DNA of 64,000 nt, taken from contig JBBCJB010000010.1 in the NCBI GenBank assembly GCA_037190485.1, forward strand, positions 186,001-250,000, written 5' to 3'. The position numbers and the translations under genes were made by a program. Shown in pieces: positions 1 through 10,135 of this stretch (the first letter of the stretch is position 1; each line of letters begins with the position of its first letter). The notes under the pieces were generated by a model, which worked only from the letters and a program-made list of their open reading frames with translations, ran no database searches and had not been told where the DNA came from. This stretch comes from Parapedobacter sp037190485 (lineage in GTDB: Bacteria; Bacteroidota; Bacteroidia; Sphingobacteriales; Sphingobacteriaceae).

Positions 1-1725
1 CGTACGAGCTGGAACGACGACCTATCGGGTATCGCGAATGCCGAGCTGAAAATCGTGGATGGGTTGAAATTGCGGGGCATGATCGGTGCCCAACTCTATT
101 ACAACCGCCTGAAAGAGAACCGCAAGGCCATACCGGGTTCAGGAGACCAAGAGAATCGGATGGCAAACAGCTCGCAACGCATCCAGAACATCACCTCAAA
201 CCTGATCATGGCCTACGACAAGACATGGCGAGACCACACCGTCAACACGCTGGTTGGGCTTTCCTATGAAGGGGGAACGGACAATCGCTTCGAAACCTTC
301 AGGCTGGTCGAGGAATCGAACCATGACATCATGGGCGGCGCACAAACGTCAAACACGGGCAATCAGGAATGGCAAAATGAATGGTCCATTTACTCGGCGT
401 TTTTCCGCTTGAATTACGCTTTCGCCGACAGATACCTCTTTGAGTTCAACCTGCGGGATGATTTCTCATCGAAGTTCCGGAAAGGCAACCGCTCGGCATG
501 GTTTCCCTCGCTGTCTGCCGGATGGAAACTGTCTGAAGAAAACTTCTATCCGGACGGGTTGAAAACCATCCTCCCCTTCGCGAAGGTAAGGGGGTCTTGG
601 GGCTTGGTCGGAAACAATCGCATCGCGGACTATCAGTACCAAGCCACCGTCAATGTAGCGCAGGGATATAATTTTGGGGACACCATGTTTCCGGTCGCGA
701 ATTTCGGTGTCGCGAATGCCGACCTGAGATGGGAAACGACTCGGATGCTGAACATCGGGGCAGACCTGGGATTCCTGAACAATGCGCTGACCGTGACGGG
801 CGAGTATTACGTGAACGACACCTACGACATCCTGATCAATATTCCCGTGCCGGGCGTATTTGGAAGTGGCGCCCCGATCCAGAACGCCGGAAAGGTGCGC
901 AACAAGGGCTGGGAATTCTCGGCTCGTTATCAATTGAAAACCGGACAGGTGGACCATACCATCGCCGCAAATTTCGCAGACAGCAAAAACGAGGTGATCG
1001 ATCTGAAAGGAACCTATTGGATCGACGGATTCGATGTGAACACGATCGTGCAGGAGGGGTATCCCATCAGTTCCTATTATGCGTTCCGCTCGGACGGCTT
1101 CTTCCAGACACAGGAAGAGGTAAACGCGGGGCCTCGCCTGGATGGCATAACCCCCAAGCCCGGCGATATACGCTACTTGGATAAAAATGGCGACGGGCTC
1201 ATCAAGGAAGACGATGACCGCTTCATATTGGGCAATAGGTTCCCGCGCCTGCTGTATGGCTTCAATTATGCCGCGCAATGGAAAGGGGTCGACTTTTCGA
1301 TGTTCTGGCAAGGGGTGGGCCAACGCATGGTCTGGCTTCGGGGAGAATCCGTGGAGGCCTTCCACAACAATAACGAAGGGCCGGTATTCGATTTCCACAT
1401 CGACCGGTGGACACCGAACAACCGGGAGGCCACTTATCCACGACTCACCATTGGCGCCGAATCTGCAAACAACGCGGCCAAATCGAACTTCTGGATGGAA
1501 GACGCCGCTTACCTGCGGCTCAAGAACATCCAGCTTGGTTATACCTTGCCGACTCGGCTGACCGAACGCATCGCGATAAACCGGTTCCGCATCTACGCGA
1601 GCGTGCACAACGCCCTGACGATCTCGAACATGAACGTGGGTTGGGACCCCGAGACAGCCGATGGGTCGGGGCGTATCTATCCGCTGAACCGCACGTACTC
1701 GCTGGGATTGAATGTCAACTTTTAA
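1..1725 (+). CDS. SusC/RagA-like TonB-dependent receptor, C-terminal part
   Basis: Outer-membrane importer of glycans that works with the SusD lipoprotein encoded just downstream. The frame is open from base 1, so the signal peptide, carboxypeptidase-like domain and plug lie outside the window; about 574 residues of beta-barrel remain. The barrel shows typical SusC late motifs: GSWGLVGNN, a D-x-N-G-D-G calcium-like loop (YLDKNGDGLI), GNRFPRLLYGFN, YLRLKNIQLGYTLP, and a final strand ending in NVNF that suits BAM-dependent assembly. The next gene is SusD, followed by GH76 and GH92, so the cargo is inferred to be alpha-mannan oligosaccharides. Very sure of family, moderately sure of substrate. 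Confidence 0.95.
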   Translation, partial: RTSWNDDLSGIANAELKIVDGLKLRGMIGAQLYYNRLKENRKAIPGSGDQENRMANSSQRIQNITSNLIMAYDKTWRDHTVNTLVGLSYEGGTDNRFETFRLVEESNHDIMGGAQTSNTGNQEWQNEWSIYSAFFRLNYAFADRYLFEFNLRDDFSSKFRKGNRSAWFPSLSAGWKLSEENFYPDGLKTILPFAKVRGSWGLVGNNRIADYQYQATVNVAQGYNFGDTMFPVANFGVANADLRWETTRMLNIGADLGFLNNALTVTGEYYVNDTYDILINIPVPGVFGSGAPIQNAGKVRNKGWEFSARYQLKTGQVDHTIAANFADSKNEVIDLKGTYWIDGFDVNTIVQEGYPISSYYAFRSDGFFQTQEEVNAGPRLDGITPKPGDIRYLDKNGDGLIKEDDDRFILGNRFPRLLYGFNYAAQWKGVDFSMFWQGVGQRMVWLRGESVEAFHNNNEGPVFDFHIDRWTPNNREATYPRLTIGAESANNAAKSNFWMEDAAYLRLKNIQLGYTLPTRLTERIAINRFRIYASVHNALTISNMNVGWDPETADGSGRIYPLNRTYSLGLNVNF

Positions 1726-1736
1726 GAATTATCCGC

Positions 1737-3341
1737 ATGGAAAAGCTACTATCACGCCATACCATAGCAACGGCTATCGTATGCCTATCTTTACTGTCCT
1801 GCCACGACCTTGACCTTGTGCCCCACGATAGGGAGACAGACATCGATTATTGGAACAAGCCCGAATCGGCTATTTATATGGTAAACAAATGCTACCAAGG
1901 GATGAACAATGCAACCGAGGTGCTGTATGCCGATGCCATGACCGACAACGCGTATACCAAGGTGCAAAATGCGTTCAACCAGATGGTGGGCAACGGAACG
2001 TTTTCTACGGCCGACAGCTACGTCCGTTCGGTATGGGACTACCGTTACGCTGGGATACGCGATTGCAACCTCTTGTTGAATAACATACAGGCTGTCCCTG
2101 GCCTGACCGACGGGTTGCGCAACCGGTACATCGGGGAGGCTACCTTTATCAGGACATACCACTATTTCGAGCTGTATTCCAAATTCGGCGACATCCCCTA
2201 TTTCACGCACGTCATTTCGATCGACGAATCGAGGACGATAGGCCGTACGCCCAAATCGGACATCGTGAGCCAGCTATTGAACGACCTGTCCGTCGTGATA
2301 GACAACGATTACCTGCCTGCCACGTACGGCGGGGACGACCTCGGGCGGATAACCCGCTGGGCGGCCATGGGGCTGAAAGCGCGCATCCTGCTGTTCGAAG
2401 GCGGATCGAGGTACAATGAGGTGACCGCCATCACGAACAGGATCATCGCGGAGGGCGGGTTTACGCTGTTCGGCAATTATGGCGACCTGTTTACCGTGCA
2501 ACACGAGAACAATGCCGAGGTGATGCTCGACGTGCAATACAAGGCCGTTGATCGGGAACATTCCGTCCAGTACCATTTCCTACCACCGTCTTTGGGCGGC
2601 TATTCCCAACTATCGCCGCTGCAGGAGTTGGTAGACGACTACATCACCCTAGACGGATACGCCATACAAAATGCGCCTGCCGGCAGCTATGACCCGAACG
2701 ATCCGTTTGCGAACCGCGATCCGCGCCTGGCCGCTACCGTGATGTACACGGGGAATTCGTATACGCTGGCCGATGGTTCCACACATGCGGTGGATAGCCG
2801 GAAAGGGGTGGCGCCCGATGGATTCGACTTCTCTTCCAATGCGTCGGCCACAGGATATTACATCAAGAAATATTGGGACAATTCCTATCGGGCCAACCTG
2901 ATGTCTGGCCTGAACATCATCCTGATGCGCTACGCCGATGTCCTGTTGATGCATGCGGAAGCATTGGCCGAACAAGGCCAACTGAACGCAACGGAATGGA
3001 ACCGCACCATACGGCCGATCCGCATGCGCGCAGGTTTCAGCGACACCAGGGCGCTGGATTTCCCGGCAACGGGCAACCTCGTGGAAATCGTTCGCCGCGA
3101 ACGCCGGAGCGAATTGGCCCTCGAGGGGTTGAGGCACCGCGACATCGTCCGCTGGCGAACGGCCGAACAGGTGCTGAACGGATGGGCGCATGGTTTTTAC
3201 ACCGGGGAGGCCGTGGGCACGGACAATGGTTATGTACGGGTGGAAAACCGGGTTTTCGACGCCGCGAAACACTACCTGTGGCCCATCCCGCAAAATGAAC
3301 GGGATTTAAACAAGAACCTGACCCAGAACCCGCAATGGTAA
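1737..3341 (+). CDS. SusD/RagB-like glycan-binding lipoprotein
   Basis: Surface lipoprotein that caps the SusC barrel and binds oligosaccharide. The open frame reaches back to 1407, but the ATG at 1737 starts a clear lipoprotein signal peptide (MEKLLSRHTIA... lipobox SLLSC, Cys about residue 22) 11 bases after the SusC stop; the longer form would begin inside SusC. The 534 residues match the family's usual length. Family landmarks include an early W-x-x-x-x-x-A helix (YWNKPESAIYMVNKCY), TPR-like helices, RYADVLLMHAEALAE, and the C-terminal YLWPIPQNERDLN...TQNPQW ending that is nearly diagnostic for SusD. The gene lies in the mannan locus and is probably co-transcribed with its neighbours. Confidence 0.95.
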   Translation: MEKLLSRHTIATAIVCLSLLSCHDLDLVPHDRETDIDYWNKPESAIYMVNKCYQGMNNATEVLYADAMTDNAYTKVQNAFNQMVGNGTFSTADSYVRSVWDYRYAGIRDCNLLLNNIQAVPGLTDGLRNRYIGEATFIRTYHYFELYSKFGDIPYFTHVISIDESRTIGRTPKSDIVSQLLNDLSVVIDNDYLPATYGGDDLGRITRWAAMGLKARILLFEGGSRYNEVTAITNRIIAEGGFTLFGNYGDLFTVQHENNAEVMLDVQYKAVDREHSVQYHFLPPSLGGYSQLSPLQELVDDYITLDGYAIQNAPAGSYDPNDPFANRDPRLAATVMYTGNSYTLADGSTHAVDSRKGVAPDGFDFSSNASATGYYIKKYWDNSYRANLMSGLNIILMRYADVLLMHAEALAEQGQLNATEWNRTIRPIRMRAGFSDTRALDFPATGNLVEIVRRERRSELALEGLRHRDIVRWRTAEQVLNGWAHGFYTGEAVGTDNGYVRVENRVFDAAKHYLWPIPQNERDLNKNLTQNPQW

Positions 3342-3359
3342 CCTATTAAATCGAATGCA

Positions 3360-4502
3360 ATGAAATACCTATCATTTTCTATCATAGCAACAAGTTTGCT
3401 TTTTTGCACCAGCTGCTCGGATACCCCCCAGCTTTCTACGGAATTCACGATTCCGACGAAGTTGTCTTCTCCGCAACGGATTGCGCTGGACGTTACCTCC
3501 ACAGACAACATCGTTTTGTCTTGGGACGGAGGGGGAGCCGGCGACGGTTCGTACGTGATCTATGAAGTGCTGTTCGTGAAAAAAGGCGATGGCTTCTCCG
3601 AACCGGTGGAGAAACTGCAAAGCGATTTGGGCGCACGGCCCCAATTGACGTTGACACACGCCACATTGAATGGCATCGCTCGCAAGGCTGGTATATCGCC
3701 CGGCCAGACCGGCGAGATTTCATGGACGGTGCTTACCTCCAAAGGTGGAGCGGTCAAAACCGCAGACCTGAAAAACGACATCGAGGTGACGCGGGGCGAC
3801 GGCATAGACAACCTGCCGGAGCACCTTTACCTATATGGCGCTGGCAACGAGAGCGGCGGGTCCGAAGGCGCGTTGTTCCGTAAGGCCGCGGATGGGATCT
3901 ACGTCATCTATTCACAGGTATCGGGCAGTGGAACCCTTGAATTAAAGGGGAAAACCGGCGAAACGGAATTCGGATATCACCTGGATGGCAACAAATTAAG
4001 GGATGGGGAAGGAACAATCACAATGGCGCCGAATGCAAACCCCTATCGGATAACCGTAGACTTCAATACGTTGTCTGTCAAGACGGAGACCATATCCAAC
4101 GTTCGATGCATATGGGGTGCGACGTACGATGTCATCGGCAATCTCGCCTATGTGGGTGATGGCCGATTCGCCGCAAACAATTGCACGATCCGGTTCATCG
4201 ATCCGACCAGGCCCGACACGAACCCGCCGAGCTGGCTAGGCTGGACCGAGGAACGCTACTATTTCATCGCCACGGTAGACGGCAGCGACCGTTGCTGGGG
4301 AAGGACGGACGGCGTAAGCCCGGAAAGGCCTACCGGCGGAGAGCCCTTGTCTTTCTATCGACTCGGCGAATTTTCATGGAGCCAGTGGGATCACCTTTGG
4401 AAAATGAAAGGCGACCTGGACAACAAAAAGGCCACGATAACCATCGACACCAACAGGGATAACCTGAAGGTACACGGATTTTCAAACATCGCGGCGCTTT
4501 GA
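3360..4502 (+). CDS. SusE/SusF-like surface glycan-binding lipoprotein
   Basis: A 380-residue lipoprotein with lipobox FCTSC (Cys about residue 19), lying 18 bases after SusD. The N-terminal part (about 25-140) looks like the SusE-type immunoglobulin-like domain that starts with strands such as RIALDVTSTDNIVLSWDGG. The rest is beta-rich with repeated aromatic residues (YLYGAGNESGG, FYRLGEFSWSQWDHLW), as in the starch-binding modules of SusE/SusF. Proteins in this position are usually surface glycan-binding proteins that add affinity for the locus's polysaccharide. The call rests on position, lipobox and weak sequence pattern; the exact fold and ligand are inference. It has no recognisable catalytic motif. 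Confidence 0.75.
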   Translation: MKYLSFSIIATSLLFCTSCSDTPQLSTEFTIPTKLSSPQRIALDVTSTDNIVLSWDGGGAGDGSYVIYEVLFVKKGDGFSEPVEKLQSDLGARPQLTLTHATLNGIARKAGISPGQTGEISWTVLTSKGGAVKTADLKNDIEVTRGDGIDNLPEHLYLYGAGNESGGSEGALFRKAADGIYVIYSQVSGSGTLELKGKTGETEFGYHLDGNKLRDGEGTITMAPNANPYRITVDFNTLSVKTETISNVRCIWGATYDVIGNLAYVGDGRFAANNCTIRFIDPTRPDTNPPSWLGWTEERYYFIATVDGSDRCWGRTDGVSPERPTGGEPLSFYRLGEFSWSQWDHLWKMKGDLDNKKATITIDTNRDNLKVHGFSNIAAL

Positions 4503-4530
4503 ACAGGTCCGCTCACAGAGGGAAGACGAC

Positions 4531-5730
4531 ATGAAGCATACACTGATGACATGGATGTTCGCTTTGATGGCAGCATCCTGCGACGATGGCTCGGAACCCA
4601 TCGTAAAGCCCGATAACGGCGGAAAACCGCCCGAAGAAACGGTGCATGCCCACGCCAGGGCGAAAGAGATTTTCGATCTCGTGAACCAACATTACAAAGC
4701 GGGCGACCTATTCCGGGAGAACTACCCTGCCCAAGCCGGCGATGGAACTTTCTCTTTCCTCTGGCCTTACGATGCCGTGGTGAGCGGCGCATCCCAACTT
4801 CATCAATTGGGATACGAGGTCAGGTACGGCGCGCTCGTGGACGGCTTCGAAAAATATTACCGCGAGTCCGCGCATGGCAACGGCATTGGGGGCTACGGCT
4901 CGTCCACGAATGGAAGCGCTGGAGGGGGAACACGCTTCTACGATGACAATGGCATTGTGGGAATCAACTTGGTGGAAGCATACCATGCGACGAAAAATGC
5001 GGCTTACGTGGAGCGCGCGGCCAGGATCGTGCCTTTCCTGGAAAGCGGTGTGACCAGCCACCTGGGGGGCGCATTGTGGTGGAACGAAGACCACCGATAC
5101 AACCCCGCGGCCGCCGATGCCAACAAACCGACGTGCGCAAACGGATACGCGACCCTTTTCCTGCTGAAGTACCACGAAGTGTGCCCGGAAGCGGAAAAGG
5201 CCCGCGTGCTGGATTTTGCCACCGAGCTTTATGATTGGCTGCGGGCAAACCTGTATGATCCGGACACCAAATGCTATTGGAACGACAAAGCGGCGAATGG
5301 CACCGTAAATACCCGGCTATGGACCTATAATGCGGCCGTGATGGTACAAAACGGCATACGGCTATACGAGATCACGGGAAACGGCCAGTACCTGGAGCAA
5401 GCGAAAACGACGGCGCAGGGGGCCTATGACTATTTCGTGAGGATTCGCAACGGGGTGCTGGCCTACACAGATCACGACCCTTGGTTCAATACAAAATTGC
5501 TCAGGGCATATATCGATTTGGCGCCTTATGACGAGCGAGCTAAAAACTACATCGCCACGTATTTCAATTTCATCAACAACGGCTATGCAAAAGCACGGAC
5601 AGCCGCGGGCTTCTTCTATGAAGACTGGACCGGCGGGAGCCCGGGCCGATACCAATTGTTGCTGATGCAGGGTGCAGTGGTGGAGTCTTATGGCGCCTTG
5701 GCATTATACAGGAAAGAGTCCATAAATTGA
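4531..5730 (+). CDS. GH76 family alpha-1,6-mannanase lipoprotein
   Basis: Endo-acting alpha-1,6-mannanase of glycoside hydrolase family 76, which cuts the backbone of yeast or fungal alpha-mannan. The 399 residues begin with a lipoprotein signal (lipobox LMAASC, Cys17), placing it at the outer membrane, probably surface exposed. The paired catalytic aspartates of the family are in FYDDNGIVGI (Asp138, Asp139), and the (alpha/alpha)6 barrel repeats are visible (NLVEAYHATKNAAYVERA, GYATLFLLKY, LWTYNAAVMVQNG). A GAGGGAAG-like purine-rich tract (about 4517-4525) precedes the ATG. With the GH92 enzyme 56 bases downstream it would give stepwise debranching and backbone cleavage of mannan. Family call is strong. 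Confidence 0.93.
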   Translation: MKHTLMTWMFALMAASCDDGSEPIVKPDNGGKPPEETVHAHARAKEIFDLVNQHYKAGDLFRENYPAQAGDGTFSFLWPYDAVVSGASQLHQLGYEVRYGALVDGFEKYYRESAHGNGIGGYGSSTNGSAGGGTRFYDDNGIVGINLVEAYHATKNAAYVERAARIVPFLESGVTSHLGGALWWNEDHRYNPAAADANKPTCANGYATLFLLKYHEVCPEAEKARVLDFATELYDWLRANLYDPDTKCYWNDKAANGTVNTRLWTYNAAVMVQNGIRLYEITGNGQYLEQAKTTAQGAYDYFVRIRNGVLAYTDHDPWFNTKLLRAYIDLAPYDERAKNYIATYFNFINNGYAKARTAAGFFYEDWTGGSPGRYQLLLMQGAVVESYGALALYRKESIN

Positions 5731-5786
5731 GCCTATCTTTGGCCCATGGCCGACGCGTGATACATCCAAAAATACAACTGAAAAAA

Positions 5787-8153
5787 ATGAAAAATACAGC
5801 TATACTGCTATTGCTCGTGGCGAGCTCGCCGCTTGTCACATCGTGCAATGAAAAAACAAGGTCTGGAAAAAGATTATCGGAATACGTGAACCCCAACATA
5901 GGATCCATACACAGTCGTTGGTTTTTCTACACCCCAGCCGCAGTACCGTTCGGGATGGCAAAATTAGGGCCATCCACCAACGGTTCGTATGGGAACAAGG
6001 ATGGTTGGGAAGCGGTTGGTTATGAGGATAGCCATACTTCCATCGAAGGGTTTGCCTGTTTCCATGAATTCCAGATCGGTGGCGTGATGCTGATGCCCGT
6101 GGTCGGCGAATTGAAAACCACGCCGGGAACGTTGGAGAAGCCCGAGGAAGGATACCGGTCAAACTTCAAAAAGGAAAACGAATACGCGACTTCCGGTTTT
6201 TACTCGGTGCTGCTGGATAAATACAACACCAAAGTGGAACTCACGGCCACCGATCGGGTGGGCTACCAGCGCTATACCTTTCCACAGTCGGACGAATCTT
6301 ACATCCTTTTCGATATCGGCAACAGGCTTGGCGAAAGCGGTGCCGTGGAAGATGCCTACATCAAGCTGGTGGATGACACGACCATAGAAGGTTATGTGGT
6401 GACCAAGCCCGAATACGTGAAAAAGTACCAGCCAGCGGCGACGGTAAACATGTATTTCCACGCGAAGCTGAGCAGGCCCGCCGAACATGTCAAAACGTTC
6501 TTGCGGGCGAATGCCGACAGTGAGCGGCATGAGATACGGGGTGTAGGGGCCTGCCTGGCCGTCAAGTACAAGACTTCGGCCAACGAACAGATCACCGTCA
6601 AGATCGGCCAATCGTACACATCCGTCGAAAATGCCCGGTTGAACTACGAAACGGAGGCGCTGGACAGGGATTTCGATGCAATAAAGACGAAGACCGGCCT
6701 GCGCTGGAACGAAATGCTTGGGCGTATCGACGTGGAAGGCGGACGGCACGAAGACCGGGTGAAGTTCTACACGGGGTTATACCATGCGTTGTTGGGCCGT
6801 GGGCTTGCCAACGATGTCAACGGGGCGTATCCTAAAAACGACGGATCGATCGGCCAGATCCCATTGGACGAAAACAGGCAACCGAATCATCAATATTACA
6901 ACACGGATGCCATCTGGGGTGGTTTCTGGAACCTGACCCAACTATGGGCCGTCGCCTATCCGGAATATTATTCGGACTGGGTGCAGAGCCAGCTATTGGT
7001 ATACCAGGAAACCGGCTGGCTGGGCGACGGGATCGCCAACAGCAAATATGTTTCCGGTGTCGGCACGAATTTCACCAGCCTGGCCATAGCCTCGGCCTAC
7101 AATTGCGGCATCCGTGATTTCAACTACGAACTGGGTTACGAAGCTGCATTGAAAAACGAGATCGATGGTACCGATCGTCCTGCCGGAGCGGGGAAACTCG
7201 ACGTGGGTGCATTCGTTAAATATGGTTATTGCCCCTATATCCCAAACGACGACTACTTCATCACCAAAGCGGACGAAGGGTCGGTATTCGGTGCCTCACA
7301 CACCTTGGAGTATTCATTCAGCAGCTATGCGGTAGCCCAATTTGCCAAACACCTGAACAAGGAAGCGGATTACCGAAAGCTCTCCAAGATGGCATCGAAT
7401 TGGGAAAACCTGTTTGACGCCGAGACCGAGCTTATCCGCCCACGCACTTCGGACGGTAAATTCTGGAAAGACTTTGACCCATTGGCTGCCTGGACGGGTT
7501 TTCAGGAAGGCAACGCGGTGCAGTACACGTTTTACGTACCCCATGAACCGCACAAGTTAATTGAAAAAGTCGGCCAGGATGTCTTCAACAATCGTTTGGA
7601 CAGTATATTCATCGTTTCGCGAAAGAATACCTTCGGCGGTGGCAAAACGGTCGATGCATTTGCGGGGATACATGCGTTGTATAACCACGGCAACCAACCC
7701 AACCTGCACATTCCTTGGTTGTTCAATTTCTCAGGCAAGCCTTATCTGACCCAGAAATGGGTGCGTACGATATGTGATGAGTTTTATGGCGTTGACGGGC
7801 TCCATGGCTATGGCTATGGACAGGATGAGGATCAAGGCCAGCTAGGGGCTTGGTATGTGATGGCCGGAATCGGTTTGTTTGATGTAAAAGGGTTGACGGA
7901 GATAGCCCCCCAGTTCCAGCTCGCGAGCCCCATATTCGATAAAATAACGCTAAAACTCAACAAAGACTATTACAAGGGAGAGACGTTTACCATCGAAGTG
8001 GAAAACAACTCGGCGGAAAACATGTACATACAATCCGTAACACGGAACGGAAACGAGAACAACACCGTATTCATTCCCTTTGCGGACATTACGGATGGAG
8101 GCACCTTGAAAATAAAAATGGGAAACGAGCCGAATCTCGATTTAAAAAACTAG
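5787..8153 (+). CDS. GH92 family alpha-mannosidase lipoprotein
   Basis: Calcium-dependent exo-alpha-mannosidase of family 92, acting on mannan side chains. The ATG at 5787 was preferred to the frame's first start at 5727 because it follows an A-rich tract and opens directly into a lipoprotein signal ending LVTSC (Cys20); 788 residues. Family landmarks: YVNPNIGS near the N-terminus, PFGMAKLGPST, DAIWGGFWNLTQLW, the catalytic-acid motif FQEGNAVQY (Glu574), and KPYLTQKWVR. In place of the usual GNDDxGQ motif that carries the catalytic base, this protein has GQDEDQGQLGAWYVM (Asp680-Asp682), so it belongs to a divergent clade and its linkage preference is uncertain. Its stop overlaps the convergent thioredoxin-like gene by four bases. 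Confidence 0.92.
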   Translation: MKNTAILLLLVASSPLVTSCNEKTRSGKRLSEYVNPNIGSIHSRWFFYTPAAVPFGMAKLGPSTNGSYGNKDGWEAVGYEDSHTSIEGFACFHEFQIGGVMLMPVVGELKTTPGTLEKPEEGYRSNFKKENEYATSGFYSVLLDKYNTKVELTATDRVGYQRYTFPQSDESYILFDIGNRLGESGAVEDAYIKLVDDTTIEGYVVTKPEYVKKYQPAATVNMYFHAKLSRPAEHVKTFLRANADSERHEIRGVGACLAVKYKTSANEQITVKIGQSYTSVENARLNYETEALDRDFDAIKTKTGLRWNEMLGRIDVEGGRHEDRVKFYTGLYHALLGRGLANDVNGAYPKNDGSIGQIPLDENRQPNHQYYNTDAIWGGFWNLTQLWAVAYPEYYSDWVQSQLLVYQETGWLGDGIANSKYVSGVGTNFTSLAIASAYNCGIRDFNYELGYEAALKNEIDGTDRPAGAGKLDVGAFVKYGYCPYIPNDDYFITKADEGSVFGASHTLEYSFSSYAVAQFAKHLNKEADYRKLSKMASNWENLFDAETELIRPRTSDGKFWKDFDPLAAWTGFQEGNAVQYTFYVPHEPHKLIEKVGQDVFNNRLDSIFIVSRKNTFGGGKTVDAFAGIHALYNHGNQPNLHIPWLFNFSGKPYLTQKWVRTICDEFYGVDGLHGYGYGQDEDQGQLGAWYVMAGIGLFDVKGLTEIAPQFQLASPIFDKITLKLNKDYYKGETFTIEVENNSAENMYIQSVTRNGNENNTVFIPFADITDGGTLKIKMGNEPNLDLKN

Positions 8154-10135
8154 CCTGAACCACGCGAAGCCAATATCCTGTCCAGCTCGAACTTGAAGTT
8201 ATGCATCGGAAAATCGTCATTCAACACACGTCCATCCGGGTCGATGACCACATAGCGGGGGATGCCATTGAATTTGAACAACTGCCGAAGTAGTCGGAAA
8301 TCGTCGGCCGATAGGCGGTGTGTGTGGGTTAACTCCTGTTCGGCGATAAAGTTTTCATACGCCTGCTGGGGCGATTCATTCGTGGAGGTGATAAACACGA
8401 AATCAAAATCAGGATGGTTCCGGTATTGCTCGCGGGTCTGTTTGTGGTGCTCGATGGAAGCGACACAGGGCCCACAGGTGGTGGCCCAGAAATCCACGAA
8501 AACATACTTCCCCTTGTGCGGATTGGTAAGCTGCTTGAATACCGTTGTACCCCTGCCCTCGGGAAGTTCATACGCTTGCTTGGGCTTGTCGGGATAAGCT
8601 TCATGAAAAAGCCGTTCGGCTTCGGCCAACAGAAACGGATGACTGATACCGTTTTCCAACTCGGTAAGGAATACCCGGGCTTGATCTTTCTCACCTGCGA
8701 GTTGCTTTTCAAACGTAAAGGACAAGGACCTTACTTTTGTCACCTCATAGGCGAAGCTGTTCTCCAGCCCGATTTCGCTACGCAGCAGGGAATCCTTGAT
8801 TTGCCATTGGGTCTTTTCGCGTTGACCCGGCGTAACAGGTTGTGGGGTTGCGATGTAGGCGCTCTTGAAAGCGTCGCAATATTCAAATCGGTTTATGAAG
8901 GTGGAGAAGTCTCGCGTGGCCAATAACAAGGGGTTGTCCAACGGCATATTGGCCAGGAAATCGTGGTAGTCGTCGCTAACTGGTGCCTTCAGGACGGCAT
9001 TGGCCGTATCCTGCTGTGCGTAATAGTTCCGGCTCATCAAGAAATCGAACAGGTAGCTGGCATGGGAAACCATCAGCTCCGCCCGCAGGAGTGCCTCGGT
9101 TTGGGGCAAGAGCTCCTGTTGCGCCAATCGCGCCGCTAACGATGCCGTGGCTTCTTCCCAAACCGGCATATGCGCTCGTTTGAAATCCGCAGGCGTCATG
9201 GTGCGCTGTTTTTCTCCCAGGACCTGATGGTCTGGATAGGGTATAGCCCATTGACGGAGCTCGTCGTTGATCCGCGCCAACGGCCCGCCAAATGACAGTT
9301 GACCGAATTCATACCGTCGGTTCCGCTTTCGGTCTGCCTCCAGGAAATCATCCCAGTCCAACAGCATGGAGAGTGTCTGGCCCGGTTCGATATAAAAGGG
9401 GATGACCCTTCGCTCAAATGCCACGTAGGTATGGATGGGGTGCTGCATCGGGATGCGGGCCTCAAATCGGCCATCGTCGTACACATCGACCACTACGGGA
9501 TAGCTTTCTCGTGTCAAGTCATTCCCGGCGTAGATCATGCCTGTCGAAAAACCTGCACGGGGATCGTACCCGTTGATATAACCGACAAGCCTTGCCGTGT
9601 CGCGCGAAAAGAATGCGTCGGTGCCGTAGACAACAGGCTCCTTGACCTGACTATCGGCCAATGCCTGGTCAATCCATCGTTGTACCGCATTGGGCAACGG
9701 CTTGGCTGCGGCCGTGGGTTGCGTCGATCGATCGAGCGACAAACCGAAGATGACGGGTTTGCCATCTTCCGCGAGGTCGATGGCGAGCGTATTGGCAGGT
9801 ACGGGTGGAAAAACCAGCACGACGGCAGAATCGCCGCTGGCCGGCATGGTGATTTGCTGGCCGATGGTGCCGCCGACCATACCGCTGATGAGCAGCCTAT
9901 CTTCCGATCCAGACGGCCGGATAAAGGTCTCGCTGGAAAAATTGACCCACCAACCGGGTATGAACCTGCAAAGGACGTGAACACGCGTTTCGGCAGCAGA
10001 CAACTCGATCTTTTCGATTTCATAAATGCTGGTAGCCCTGAATTCAAACGCGGGATACGTGACAGACCGCTGCTGTGCAAACAGGCCGTCGCCAATACCG
10101 AACACCAACACGGAAAGGACAAAAATGGGCTTCAT
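8150..10135 (-). CDS. TlpA-like thioredoxin-fold protein with long N-terminal region
   Basis: A 661-residue secreted protein ending in a TlpA/AhpC-type thioredoxin domain (about residues 515-661) with an active-site WATTCGPC (two Cys, about residues 554 and 557) and the cis-proline loop GIPRYVV. The long N-terminal region has beta-rich and helical segments of no family I recognise, a common architecture in Bacteroidota for periplasmic or outer-membrane-attached thiol proteins. I chose the start at 10135 (MKPIFVLSVLVFG...) because AGGAACTT precedes it; a start at 10150 would add five residues. It is convergent with GH92 and not part of the mannan operon. Expected role is disulfide reduction or exchange outside the cytoplasm; substrates unknown. 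Confidence 0.85.
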   Translation of the reverse strand: MKPIFVLSVLVFGIGDGLFAQQRSVTYPAFEFRATSIYEIEKIELSAAETRVHVLCRFIPGWWVNFSSETFIRPSGSEDRLLISGMVGGTIGQQITMPASGDSAVVLVFPPVPANTLAIDLAEDGKPVIFGLSLDRSTQPTAAAKPLPNAVQRWIDQALADSQVKEPVVYGTDAFFSRDTARLVGYINGYDPRAGFSTGMIYAGNDLTRESYPVVVDVYDDGRFEARIPMQHPIHTYVAFERRVIPFYIEPGQTLSMLLDWDDFLEADRKRNRRYEFGQLSFGGPLARINDELRQWAIPYPDHQVLGEKQRTMTPADFKRAHMPVWEEATASLAARLAQQELLPQTEALLRAELMVSHASYLFDFLMSRNYYAQQDTANAVLKAPVSDDYHDFLANMPLDNPLLLATRDFSTFINRFEYCDAFKSAYIATPQPVTPGQREKTQWQIKDSLLRSEIGLENSFAYEVTKVRSLSFTFEKQLAGEKDQARVFLTELENGISHPFLLAEAERLFHEAYPDKPKQAYELPEGRGTTVFKQLTNPHKGKYVFVDFWATTCGPCVASIEHHKQTREQYRNHPDFDFVFITSTNESPQQAYENFIAEQELTHTHRLSADDFRLLRQLFKFNGIPRYVVIDPDGRVLNDDFPMHNFKFELDRILASRGSG

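Noticed and set aside
466..1608. Long open frame on the minus strand (380 codons) inside the first SusC gene
   Set aside because: Antisense shadow of a well-supported SusC barrel; translation has no recognisable motif and low-complexity charged composition.
1407..1736. Upstream extension of the SusD gene into the SusC coding region
   Set aside because: Would place 110 residues before a perfect lipoprotein signal; the ATG at 1737 is the real start.
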